Of a stretch of DNA of 16,416 bases, positions 7,541 to 14,818 are shown piece after piece. Position 1 is the stretch's first letter. Each line of letters starts with the position of its first letter. Source of the DNA: Candidatus Solincola tengchongensis (GTDB lineage: Bacteria > Actinomycetota > Geothermincolia > Geothermincolales > RBG-13-55-18); contig JACVJH010000345.1 of the NCBI GenBank assembly GCA_015711895.1, positions 1-16,416 of the forward strand, read 5' to 3'. Below the pieces are notes generated by a model that did no database searches, was not told where the DNA came from, and saw nothing but the letters and a program-made list of their open reading frames with translations. The position numbers were made by a program, and so were the translations under genes.

Positions 7541-7984
7541 GTTTGGCCTATACCAACGTCCGCCGCCTATTGCTCCCGTGTCGTCCCCGCCGCCGTCCAC
7601 ATTGTTTGTTTGATTAACATATTTTCGTTAGGCCTATTTAAATATATTTCTTTTATTTTAAAAGCTAAAGTAGATTTATTAATATTAAGAAAAAAGTAAG
7701 ATTCATAAAAGCTCGATTTTCTGTCCTGCCCGTTAACTTTGGTGGCCGGTTCCTTGCGGGTCGGGATGCGGGACGCCTTTTCCTTCCTCGCTTCCGCGAA
7801 TCGATTCACGGGTTCCGGCCCCCGGTCAAAAGCGCCTCTCGGCAAGGCCGGCGAGGTCCCACCAGGCGAGTTTCTATATACTGTTATCGGCATCCGGGAA
7901 GAAAACCGCGGCAGCCCCGCGATCCGCCTTTCCCGGGCGGCCATGCGAGGGTAAGGGTTTCCGAGGGGATCAGATGGAGGTAAG
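7541..7984. other. Divergent intergenic region between the feo operon and the SDR gene
   Basis: About 440 nt. The left part (about 7605-7720) is strikingly AT-rich and should hold the promoter of the feo operon, although several overlapping AT hexamers prevent picking a single -10. It contains the TAGGCCTA dyad listed separately. The right part is GC-rich. It holds a perfect 10-nt palindrome GAATCGATTC (7798-7807) and a TATACT (7877-7882) that could be a -10 box for the SDR gene, but without a matching -35. No gene or RNA is supported here. Confidence 0.5.
7623..7642. promoter_or_regulatory. Candidate operator of the DtxR-like regulator
   Basis: A perfect TAGGCCTA dyad (7629-7636) is flanked symmetrically, three bases away, by TTT (7623-7625) and AAA (7640-7642). 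It lies in the AT-rich promoter region about 85-100 nt upstream of the regulator's start. DtxR and IdeR boxes are dyads with TTAGG/CCTAA half-sites, and this site has TTAGG directly followed by CCTAT, so autoregulation by iron is a reasonable inference. The half-site spacing is tighter than in the classical 19-nt box. Confidence 0.5.
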
Positions 7985-8740
7985 ATGTTCGATCTGCACG
8001 GCAAGGTGGCGGCGGTGAGCGGCGCCGGGCGGGGGATAGGCAAGGCCATCGCCCTGGCCCTGGCCCGGGCGGGAGCGGACCTGGTGGTCTTCAGCCGCAC
8101 GGAGGAACAGTTCGAGCGCACGGCGGAGGAGATCCGGACGCTGGGGAGGCGGGCCCTGGGCCTCCGCGTGGACGTCAGCCGGCGCGAGGACGTGGATTCC
8201 ATGGTCCGGTCCACCCTGGAGACCTTCGGGCGCCTGGACATCCTGGTCAACAACGCGGGCCTCAACCCAAGCTATACCCGGATGGAAAGGGTCCGCGAGG
8301 AGGACTACGACCTCATCATGTCCGTGAACGTCAAGGGGGCCTTCCTCTGCTCCCAGCGGACCATCACGGTCATGAAGGAGCAGGGCGGGGGCTGCATCAT
8401 CAACGTCGCCTCGGTGGCCGGCCTCAAGGGCCTCTACAAGTGCAGCGCATACACCGCCAGCAAGGGCGCCCTGGTGCAGTTGACGCGCACAATGGCCCTG
8501 GAGCTGGCGCCGTTCAACATCCGGGTAAACGCCCTCTGTCCCGGTTTCGTCCGCACCGAGCTGACCGACGGCCTCCTCTCATCGGAGAGAGGCCGGGAAA
8601 GGGTCCTCTCCCTAATTCCCATGGGCAGGACCGGCGACCCCGAGGAGATCGCTCCGGCGGCCGTCTTCCTGGCCTCCGACGAGGCCTCCTATGTGACCGG
8701 AGCCGTGCTCTGCGTGGACGGCGGCTGGTCAGCATGGTAG
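7985..8740 (+). CDS. Short-chain dehydrogenase/reductase (FabG-like SDR)
   Basis: A 251-residue classical SDR. The cofactor loop is SGAGRGIG (12-19), with NNAG at 89-92. The catalytic tetrad is Asn115 (MSVNVKG), Ser143 (INVASVAG), Tyr156 and Lys160 (SAYTASKG). The C-terminal VTGAVLCVDGGWSAW is typical of FabG-like enzymes. After the second strand comes S37-R38 instead of an acidic residue, which suggests NADP(H). Reactions in this family are reversible oxidations of alcohols to ketones or reductions of 3-oxo groups; the substrate cannot be told. GGAGG lies 5 nt before the ATG, so the start is secure. The gene stands alone on the plus strand between two minus-strand operons and ends 18 nt from the stop of the HEAT-repeat gene. 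There are no fatty-acid genes nearby, so calling it fabG would be unsupported. Confidence 0.93.
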   Translation: MFDLHGKVAAVSGAGRGIGKAIALALARAGADLVVFSRTEEQFERTAEEIRTLGRRALGLRVDVSRREDVDSMVRSTLETFGRLDILVNNAGLNPSYTRMERVREEDYDLIMSVNVKGAFLCSQRTITVMKEQGGGCIINVASVAGLKGLYKCSAYTASKGALVQLTRTMALELAPFNIRVNALCPGFVRTELTDGLLSSERGRERVLSLIPMGRTGDPEEIAPAAVFLASDEASYVTGAVLCVDGGWSAW

Positions 8741-8758
8741 AGAAAGGGTTGTGGATAC

Positions 8759-11173
8759 TCAATCCGTAAGCCCTCTGCGGCGGCAGGAGGCCAGGGCCTT
8801 GCGGGCCTCGTTGCGCAGGATGGGATCGGGGTCGTCCAGGTACTGCCTTATAAGGCCCACCACCTCCGGCCCCCCTATCTGGCCCAGCGCGTAACAGGCC
8901 GCCGCCTTCACCCGCGGATGCACCGACCTTCGCCGGATGGAGAAGGCTTTCCGGCGCAGGAGGTCCTGCAAGGGCCCGAGGGCCTTTTCCGGGCCCAACC
9001 TGGCCAGGGCCAGGCAGGCGGCTTCCTCCACCCCAGGGTGTTCCTCTCCCGCCGGCGACCTGCCCTGCAGTATGCCCAGGAGGGCCTCCACAGATTCCGC
9101 ATCGTCGATGGTGCCCAGCCCACGCACTGCCTCCCGGCGGACCTCGGGTGCCTCGTCCCGCAGCGCCTGGAGGAAAAGGGGAAGCAGGGCGGGGTCTCCG
9201 GGAGACATCCTGGCCAGGGAACGCAGGGCCTGCTTCCGCACCTCGGGGATGGGATTCCTGGCCGACGACCTCAACATGGCCACGGCGGTATTACCTCCTA
9301 TGCCTTCCAGCAGCTTGACGGCCCGGATATAGACTTCCTCCCGGGCGTTGGACTCCATCACCTCGGAGAGGGCGGAGAGCAGCGGCTCGCCGAGGGAGCG
9401 GCAGAGAACCGCCAGTCCGGGCGTCACCTCCATACCCTCCTCTCCCTTCAGGCGTTCCACCAGATAATCCACTACGAAGCCGCTCTCCATGCGGGAAAGC
9501 AGTTCCGCTGCCAGGGAAGCCATGGGCTCCTCGTCCCGGATAAGGCTCTCCAGCAGGGGTACCCCCACCTCGCGGAAGTCCAGGGAGCGGAGGGCCTCCT
9601 CCGCTGCTTCCCGGTGTGCGCCGCCCTCCCCCGCGTAGCGCAGCAGTACGCCGCAGGCGCGCGCGAAATCCTCACTCCGGCCCTCGGCGAAAGAGGCGGC
9701 TGCGAGGTCTCCCAGGAGCCGGAGCATGCCCCTCTTAGCCTCCGCATCGCTCTCCCTATCCAGCAAACCAAGCAACCAATCCATATCGGAGACCATCACC
9801 GGGTTGAAGCCCAGGCGGCGGAAGCGGAGATACATGCGGTCCAGGAAACGAGCGGCGCGCAGCCTGAAGTCAGCCCGCTCGCTCTCCAGGTTGCGGGCCG
9901 TGACCGCGGTTATCCTGTCCACCCACTCCCTCTCCCCCATCTCGAGGAGCTTCGCCGCCACCTCGATGACCTCTTCGTCGCCCAGTCCCTCCAGGGGCCG
10001 CAGGGACCCGCTGTCCCGGATGCGGGCGATGACGGAGTAAGTTTTCACGTCTCTTCCGGCCTGAGGATGGACCTCGGCCAGCCTGGCCAGCAGCCCGGAA
10101 CTGTGGAGAAGCTCGGTGATGCGCGGGTGGTACTGGGGATCGGATTCCGCGTACAGGTCGGCCAGGATCTCGTTGAGGACGGCGGAGATATCCTCGAAAT
10201 CCCCGGGGTCCATGTGCTCCTTCTCGTCCAGCAGGCGATGATACTTCTCCACCACCTGCTCGGCGAGGAGAAGGACGTTCTCTCCCTCCACGGAGGAGAT
10301 TATCTCCCTGCGGGTCTCCGCATCGTCCAGAGCCCGCGGGGTCTCCTCGGAGAGCACCTCCACCAGCGTCTCCGGCTCCAGGGCGGCCAGGATGTTCACC
10401 ATCTCCTCGCTCAACGTCTCCCGGAGGCCCTCGTCGGCAAGCGAGTCCACCAGGCCGAAAATGCGGTCCACGGTGTCCCTTATCAGGCGGGCTTTCTCCG
10501 TCCCCACGCCGCCTCCCGAACTCTCGAAACCGAGCATCACGGCCTGGAAGGCGGCCTTCACCCTCTGGGGGTCGGACAGGAGCTCGGCCACCTCCCCGGG
10601 CGGGGCATCAAGTGCGGGCAGATTACCCACCAGGAAGCGCACGAAGACCTCGTCCCGGAGCATGTCCATGGCCTCACCTGCGCTCCCACTCCCCAGCGAA
10701 GACAGGTCCTGGTCCTTGCTCATGGACACGTAGATCTTCTCGTCCACCCTCACATGCCCTACCCCCTCCCGGGAAAGGAGAGAGGAAAGGCCCCCCTCGA
10801 CACCCGCTTCACGCTTGCGACTGAAGACCTCCAGAAAGCCGCGCAGGTCCTCGTCGCTCAGGCCCCGCTCGAAGGTGATGCTCCTGACTTCCCACCGGGC
10901 CAGCTCGCGGAGGAAGGAGACCGTGTTGGGGCGTGCCTGGTCCCTCTCGTCCAGGCAATAATCGTTTATCAGGAGCTTTCCCTCCAGCTCGCAGAAGGTT
11001 ATGCTCTCCCACTGGCTCAGGGCCTGGTCCAGGTCCTGCTTGGCCCGCTGCACCGATTCCCTGACGATCTCCGAAGTCTCCGGATAAAGATGGTAATTGA
11101 CCATCGCCGCGTGCAGGGAGCTCAGGATGTTCAATGACCGCTCGGCCAGGTCTGATTGTCTCGAGCCTTCCAT
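8759..11173 (-). CDS. Large HEAT-repeat protein with a conserved N-terminal domain
   Basis: An 804-residue, probably cytoplasmic protein with no signal peptide or membrane segment. The N-terminal 160 residues form a separate domain (NYHLYPETSEIV, KLLINDYCLDE, EVRSITFERGLSDEDLRGFL). From memory, similar segments precede HEAT or signalling domains in other bacteria. A long helical middle part follows, and from about residue 520 to the end there are tandem HEAT repeats, clearest in PIPEVRKQALRSLARM, APEVRREAVRGLGTI, HPRVKAAACYALGQI and DPILRNEARKALA. HEAT arrays are protein-binding scaffolds; no catalytic motif is visible. The frame is open to a TTG at 11263, but the ATG at 11173 has GGAG 6 nt upstream and is preferred. 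It stands alone. A 739-codon frame on the opposite strand is a codon-bias shadow. Confidence 0.85.
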   Translation of the reverse strand: MEGSRQSDLAERSLNILSSLHAAMVNYHLYPETSEIVRESVQRAKQDLDQALSQWESITFCELEGKLLINDYCLDERDQARPNTVSFLRELARWEVRSITFERGLSDEDLRGFLEVFSRKREAGVEGGLSSLLSREGVGHVRVDEKIYVSMSKDQDLSSLGSGSAGEAMDMLRDEVFVRFLVGNLPALDAPPGEVAELLSDPQRVKAAFQAVMLGFESSGGGVGTEKARLIRDTVDRIFGLVDSLADEGLRETLSEEMVNILAALEPETLVEVLSEETPRALDDAETRREIISSVEGENVLLLAEQVVEKYHRLLDEKEHMDPGDFEDISAVLNEILADLYAESDPQYHPRITELLHSSGLLARLAEVHPQAGRDVKTYSVIARIRDSGSLRPLEGLGDEEVIEVAAKLLEMGEREWVDRITAVTARNLESERADFRLRAARFLDRMYLRFRRLGFNPVMVSDMDWLLGLLDRESDAEAKRGMLRLLGDLAAASFAEGRSEDFARACGVLLRYAGEGGAHREAAEEALRSLDFREVGVPLLESLIRDEEPMASLAAELLSRMESGFVVDYLVERLKGEEGMEVTPGLAVLCRSLGEPLLSALSEVMESNAREEVYIRAVKLLEGIGGNTAVAMLRSSARNPIPEVRKQALRSLARMSPGDPALLPLFLQALRDEAPEVRREAVRGLGTIDDAESVEALLGILQGRSPAGEEHPGVEEAACLALARLGPEKALGPLQDLLRRKAFSIRRRSVHPRVKAAACYALGQIGGPEVVGLIRQYLDDPDPILRNEARKALASCRRRGLTD

Positions 11174-11803
11174 GTGCCGCTCCGTCAATCGAGTGCATAG
11201 CGGGGTCCCAGGAACCCCGCCTTCCTGGCGCTTGAGGGCGTGCCTGCCGTTCCAGGAACCCAATCCTGATTTCTATGGTCCTTATCGGTATCCCTTTTCA
11301 TCCTTTTAATCCCCGCTTCCACCCGCAGTGGATGAAACCATACTATCCAGCCTCGCGCCTGGCATTCGATGGCGAAGGTGAGCGTGCATCCCGATTCCAT
11401 GAAGGTAACCGTCCCGCCTCGGATGACAAGGACGGACCTCTGTTCCGGTCCGCTGGCCGCACAACGAGGGCCTGTTCGGTCCATTCCGCAGCGTAAGGGA
11501 TGTATGTACTTGCGGGTTAAACTTCGGCTGCACGTCTCATCCGTGAATCGACGACCTTACCCCCGGAAGGGATGCACGGGCCTTCAGGATGAAAGGAAGC
11601 AAGCGGGGGAAAGAGAAGACACACAGCGCTTCCCATATGTCAGGAAAGGAGATTCACGGCCTCCACGCACCTCGGGGGTGGAAGGTGATGCCCGGCGCCC
11701 TCCCCGCCCACCGCCCTTTCCCGCCATCTCTCGGTCCGGAAGGGACGTGCACGGCCCACGACATCCTCTTCCAGGACCCCCGCTTCGGCGCTCGCCGGCA
11801 TCT
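11174..11803. other. Long intergenic stretch upstream of the HEAT-repeat gene
   Basis: About 630 nt between the start of the HEAT-repeat gene and the stop of the MFS gene. I see no gene I can defend. A 99-codon minus-strand frame (11185-11484) begins with ATG and has a moderately protein-like middle, but has no ribosome-binding site and no recognisable family. The region has to contain the promoter of the HEAT-repeat gene; no clear -35/-10 pair is visible. No U-rich terminator follows the MFS gene. Confidence 0.4.
11200..11220 (-). repeat. GC-rich hairpin in the leader of the HEAT-repeat gene
   Basis: GCGGGGT (11200-11206) and ACCCCGC (11214-11220) are perfect complements with a 7-nt loop. 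They lie 27-47 nt upstream of the ATG of the HEAT-repeat gene. It has no following T tract, so it may affect mRNA stability or translation rather than terminate transcription. Confidence 0.45.
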
Positions 11804-12997
11804 CTAGCCCTGCCGCGGCACGGCGGCAAGGATGAGGGACGCCGCCAGGGCCAGGCCCGCGCCGGCGAGGAAAGCGACCCTGGGCCCCACAGTGCTCCAC
11901 AGAAGCCCCATCATCAGGGAGGCGGGGAGGACGGTGATGCTCACGGTGAAATTGTAGATGCCGTAGGCGCTCCCCCTGAGCTCCGGCGGCACCATGTCGG
12001 CCACAAAGGCCTTGAGCACTCCTTCGGTGAGATAGTAGAGGCCGTAGAAGGCGAAGAGCAGCCAGGTCCAGGCGGCCCCGTTCAGAAAAGCGAAACCGGT
12101 GTAGGCGAGGCAATATATTCCCCACCCGAGGAAGACCACCCTACGGCGGCCGAAGCGGTCGGAGAGGCTGCCGCCGGGGATGGAAACACCCGCCTTGACC
12201 ACGTGCAATACGCCCCACAGGCCGGGGAGCAGGGCAAGGGAGAAACCGCCCGCCTGACGGGCCCGCAGGAGGAGGAACGCGTCGCTCGAATTTCCGAGGG
12301 TGAAGACGAATACCGCCGCCAGAAGCCATTTGAAGCGGCGGCCGAAGGGGCGGAGGTCCAGGCGCGGAAACCCGGTGCCCTCCTCCAGAGGGCAGGCGGC
12401 CTCCCCCTCTCTTACCTGCAACAGGAGAAGAAAGATACCCAAGGCTATGGGGATGAGGGCCAGGGCGAAGATGGTGCGATAGCCCATGGAAAAAGTTGCC
12501 AGGAGGAAGGAGGAGGCCGCCGCCCCCATCAGCGCCCCACTATGGTCCATGGAACGTTGATATCCGAAAGCGCGGCCCCTTTCCCGGGGGTGGCAGGAAT
12601 CGGCGATCAGGGCATCGCGGGGAGCCGTGCGCACTCCTTTTCCCACCCGGTTGAAGAACCACCCCACAAGGGCCTGCCAGGGCGCCACGACCAGGGCCAG
12701 GGAGCCGCGCGAGAGCGCGGAAAGGGAGTAACCGCCGGCGACCAGCCCTTTTCTGTGTCCCAGGCGGTCGGAGACCCACCCGGAGACGAGGTTTAAAAGG
12801 CTGGCAACGGAATCGGCCAGGCCCTCCACCAGACCCAGGAACCATGCCCCGGCCCCCAGGAATTCGGTGAGGAAGGTGGGAAAGAGGGGATAGACCATCT
12901 CGCTGGAGAGGTCGTTGAAAAAGCTCACCAAGCCAAGTACGAATACGTTGCGCGTAAAACCGGCAACGTTATCCCCGCCCTCTTCTGGATGCTTCAT
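11804..12997 (-). CDS. MFS transporter, substrate unknown
   Basis: A major facilitator superfamily protein with about 12 membrane segments in the usual 6+6 arrangement. Seen in the sequence: FFNDLSSEMVYPLFPTFL in helix 1, the loop 2-3 motif GWVSDRLGHRKG, a NRVGKGVRTAPRDALIAD segment in helix 4 and the loop after it, and a second-half copy of the loop motif GSLSDRFGRRR. A central basic/acidic loop separates the halves. This resembles a widespread uncharacterised MFS subfamily with the R-x-GKG-x-R-x-x-PRDALIA signature; efflux is likely but unproven. The frame starts at GTG 13024, which overlaps the upstream stop as GTGA. I chose the ATG at 12997 because AGGGGG lies 6 nt before it, giving 397 residues; the GTG would give 406. 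It is co-transcribed with the C45-like hydrolase. Confidence 0.9.
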   Translation of the reverse strand: MKHPEEGGDNVAGFTRNVFVLGLVSFFNDLSSEMVYPLFPTFLTEFLGAGAWFLGLVEGLADSVASLLNLVSGWVSDRLGHRKGLVAGGYSLSALSRGSLALVVAPWQALVGWFFNRVGKGVRTAPRDALIADSCHPRERGRAFGYQRSMDHSGALMGAAASSFLLATFSMGYRTIFALALIPIALGIFLLLLQVREGEAACPLEEGTGFPRLDLRPFGRRFKWLLAAVFVFTLGNSSDAFLLLRARQAGGFSLALLPGLWGVLHVVKAGVSIPGGSLSDRFGRRRVVFLGWGIYCLAYTGFAFLNGAAWTWLLFAFYGLYYLTEGVLKAFVADMVPPELRGSAYGIYNFTVSITVLPASLMMGLLWSTVGPRVAFLAGAGLALAASLILAAVPRQG

Positions 12998-13020
12998 ATT
13001 CTTCCCCCTTCGCTTCCTCT

Positions 13021-14250
13021 TCACCCCGCCGCCCCGCCTTCGCCGCCGCTCTCCTCGACCACGAAGGGGTTCAGGAAATCGGTGAACACCGAATCGCAGG
13101 GGTGGCCGTAGGCCACCAGCATCCTACGGCTCCGGGGCAGCATGATCAGGGAACAGCTGGTGGTCAGGTAGGGGCCGTGCCGGCAGACGGTGTTGTCGTC
13201 GCCGCGTCCGCTCTCCCCGTGATCGGAGAAGACCCGCAGAAGATCCCCGAGAGAGAATGCTTCCCTCTCGGAGAGAAGCTGCTCCACACGGGTATAACGC
13301 AACTCACTGGACTCGCGTACACGCACCCCCCGGAAGGCCTGGATGTTCCGGCTGGTGTAAAAGGCGTTATGCGGAACGTCGTAAGAGATCATCTCCCGGC
13401 AACGGTAGTGGTTGGCGTTGATCAGGATGCCCTCCTCGGGTTGACGCACCCCGCTGAAGTTAGGGGAGAGCTCCACCGTCGCCAGCTCCCCTCCCGCGTC
13501 CGCCACCAGGAGTATGGCCCCCGTGGACCGCTTGCCCGCACACAGGAAGGACACCGCTTCCTGCGTGGTGGCGCAGTTCTCCAGTGCCTCCTGAACCAGC
13601 ACACTGACCGGTATGCTGCAGGTCGGGAGATCCGTTCCATGCCCGTAATTGCTGGTGATGCACAGGCCGTGCTCGTTTAGGCCGTCGTGGCATCCCGCCA
13701 GGGGAGCAATGGTGACGTCCAGTGTGGAGGCTGTCTCGGTGGAGCGGTTAAGGCGGGTCACGTAATAGGGTCGGAAAAACGCCGGACGGTCCAGGTTCTT
13801 GATCACCACCGGCTCCCCGATGGCGCTCCTTTCCGAGGTGATCCCCACAGCGGTACAGGCACCAAGGCGGTAATCGGCCTCGGCCACGAAGGTCTCCATC
13901 GCCAGGGCCAGGAAAAGGAGCGGCTCACCGATCCCCGCTCCCTTGGCGATGCCCTCCATTCGTGCTTTCTGGCGCGGATAATACTCGGAGAGCTCCTGCG
14001 CCGTCTCACGGAAGGCCCTCCGGGAGGCCAGGGCCTCGTAAGTCCTGAAGGGAAGCAGGAAGGGCTTCTTCCTGCGCAGGCTCTCGCAATGCCGAAGATG
14101 GGAGAAAAAATGGCGGATTATCTCCCTCATCTGGAGGCCCTGCTGATAACCCATCTCATAATGGTTGCCCTGCAGGTCGAAGAGGCGCACCTGCCTGCGG
14201 CCGGGCGTGTCTCCCCCGCCCAAGGTGGTCCCCAGGTCCAACGCTTCCAC
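13021..14250 (-). CDS. C45 / acyl-coenzyme A:6-APA acyltransferase-like Ntn hydrolase
   Basis: A member of the C45 Ntn-hydrolase family (penicillin acyltransferase-like). These proteins cut themselves before a cysteine, which then serves as nucleophile for amide hydrolysis or acyl transfer. The probable nucleophile is the Cys of LGACTAVGI, about 130 residues into the protein with the start chosen here. Supporting motifs are the N-terminal FDLQGNHYEMGYQQG, MEGIAKGAG, VIKNLDRPAFF, CHDGLNEHGLCITSN and ILINANHY. The frame is open to ATG 14358, but codons there are AT-rich and unlike the rest and a -10-like TACTAT falls inside. I therefore prefer GTG 14250, with GGGG 8 nt upstream. The stop overlaps a GTG of the MFS frame (GTGA), so hydrolase and transporter probably act together, for instance on an acylated small molecule or peptide. 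The substrate is unknown. Confidence 0.8.
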   Translation of the reverse strand: MEALDLGTTLGGGDTPGRRQVRLFDLQGNHYEMGYQQGLQMREIIRHFFSHLRHCESLRRKKPFLLPFRTYEALASRRAFRETAQELSEYYPRQKARMEGIAKGAGIGEPLLFLALAMETFVAEADYRLGACTAVGITSERSAIGEPVVIKNLDRPAFFRPYYVTRLNRSTETASTLDVTIAPLAGCHDGLNEHGLCITSNYGHGTDLPTCSIPVSVLVQEALENCATTQEAVSFLCAGKRSTGAILLVADAGGELATVELSPNFSGVRQPEEGILINANHYRCREMISYDVPHNAFYTSRNIQAFRGVRVRESSELRYTRVEQLLSEREAFSLGDLLRVFSDHGESGRGDDNTVCRHGPYLTTSCSLIMLPRSRRMLVAYGHPCDSVFTDFLNPFVVEESGGEGGAAG

Positions 14251-14291
14251 CGTCTTTACCCCTGGTCTCCTCTCTCTATCCGGCTTATGAA

Positions 14292-14320
14292 ATAGTAAAA
14301 CATTTATGTCGCTTTCACTA
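14292..14320 (-). promoter_or_regulatory. Candidate promoter of the C45-MFS pair
   Basis: On the minus strand a TACTAT (14297-14292) inside a short AT-rich island could be the -10 box. The -35 position (14320-14315, TAGTGA) is poor. Transcription would start near 14285, between the longest possible ATG (14358) and the preferred GTG (14250). This helps decide the start of the hydrolase. Confidence 0.35.
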
Positions 14321-14430
14321 ATCCCATTCGGTATCCCTGAAGCGCCGGCCACGGACATGCCGTCGTGCAGGACAGACCGCTTCCGCCCGTTCTCACACCG
14401 TTATTCCCCGCACAACCCGCACAATCCTTG

Positions 14431-14592
14431 CTTCCGGGAACACCTCCCGGGTTATTCCCCGGAAGGAGGACCTTCGAAAGAAAAGGCGGGTCACGGTGCG
14501 AGAACCGCAAATCTCCGGGCTTGACGGGAAGCCCACGCCGGTAGCGGGGCATGAGCCGGCTTCCCTCACGACCCCCACAGGCCACCCGGAGG
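14431..14592 (+). ncRNA. Structured leader candidate upstream of the ADP-ribosylglycohydrolase
   Basis: On the plus strand several strong stems follow each other and partly exclude each other. Stem A pairs 14431-14440 with 14455-14465 (one bulge); it competes with GAAGG/CCTTC (14462-14466 with 14471-14475). GGGCTT/AAGCCC (14517-14522 with 14529-14534) competes with a longer composite hairpin made of GGGAA/TTCCC (14526-14530 with 14561-14565) and GCCGGT/GCCGGC (14537-14542 with 14555-14560). CTCCGGG (14513-14519) can also close the domain with CCCGGAG (14585-14591). The order and competition resemble a switching leader, about 230 nt before the gene. I could not match it to a known riboswitch. 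GC-rich DNA makes chance pairing common. Confidence 0.3.
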
Positions 14593-14818
14593 ACGCCGTC
14601 CCCGCGGATCACCGCCCCCTCGCTTACAGCCTAAGCTTCAAGTACCCCCAGGCCAGACGCTTCTCCTTCGGCGTTTTAAGATGCCGCCTCCTCCGATCAC
14701 CGTCCCCTCGCCTCACCGCCCTAATCTCTTCCTCAGGCGCCTGGGTCCAATCCATCTCTTCTGCTATCCTATTCCCGTATCGGGATCGTCATCAGGCGAG
14801 CGCAACGGAGTGCCGGTC

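Noticed and set aside
8918..11137. 739-codon plus-strand frame opposite the HEAT-repeat gene
   Set aside because: It lies fully antisense to a gene with clear HEAT repeats; its product is rich in His, Gly, Gln and Pro, typical of the mirror frame of GC-rich coding DNA.
11369..12796. 475-codon plus-strand frame across the MFS gene and the upstream spacer
   Set aside because: Antisense to the MFS transporter; highly charged low-complexity product with no family signal.
14491..14600. Cobalamin or c-di-GMP-I riboswitch upstream of the ADP-ribosylglycohydrolase
   Set aside because: Only short fragments match. The conserved CCCGCCACTGT-type core of cobalamin riboswitches and the left helix of the c-di-GMP-I class are absent, so I list only an unassigned structured leader.
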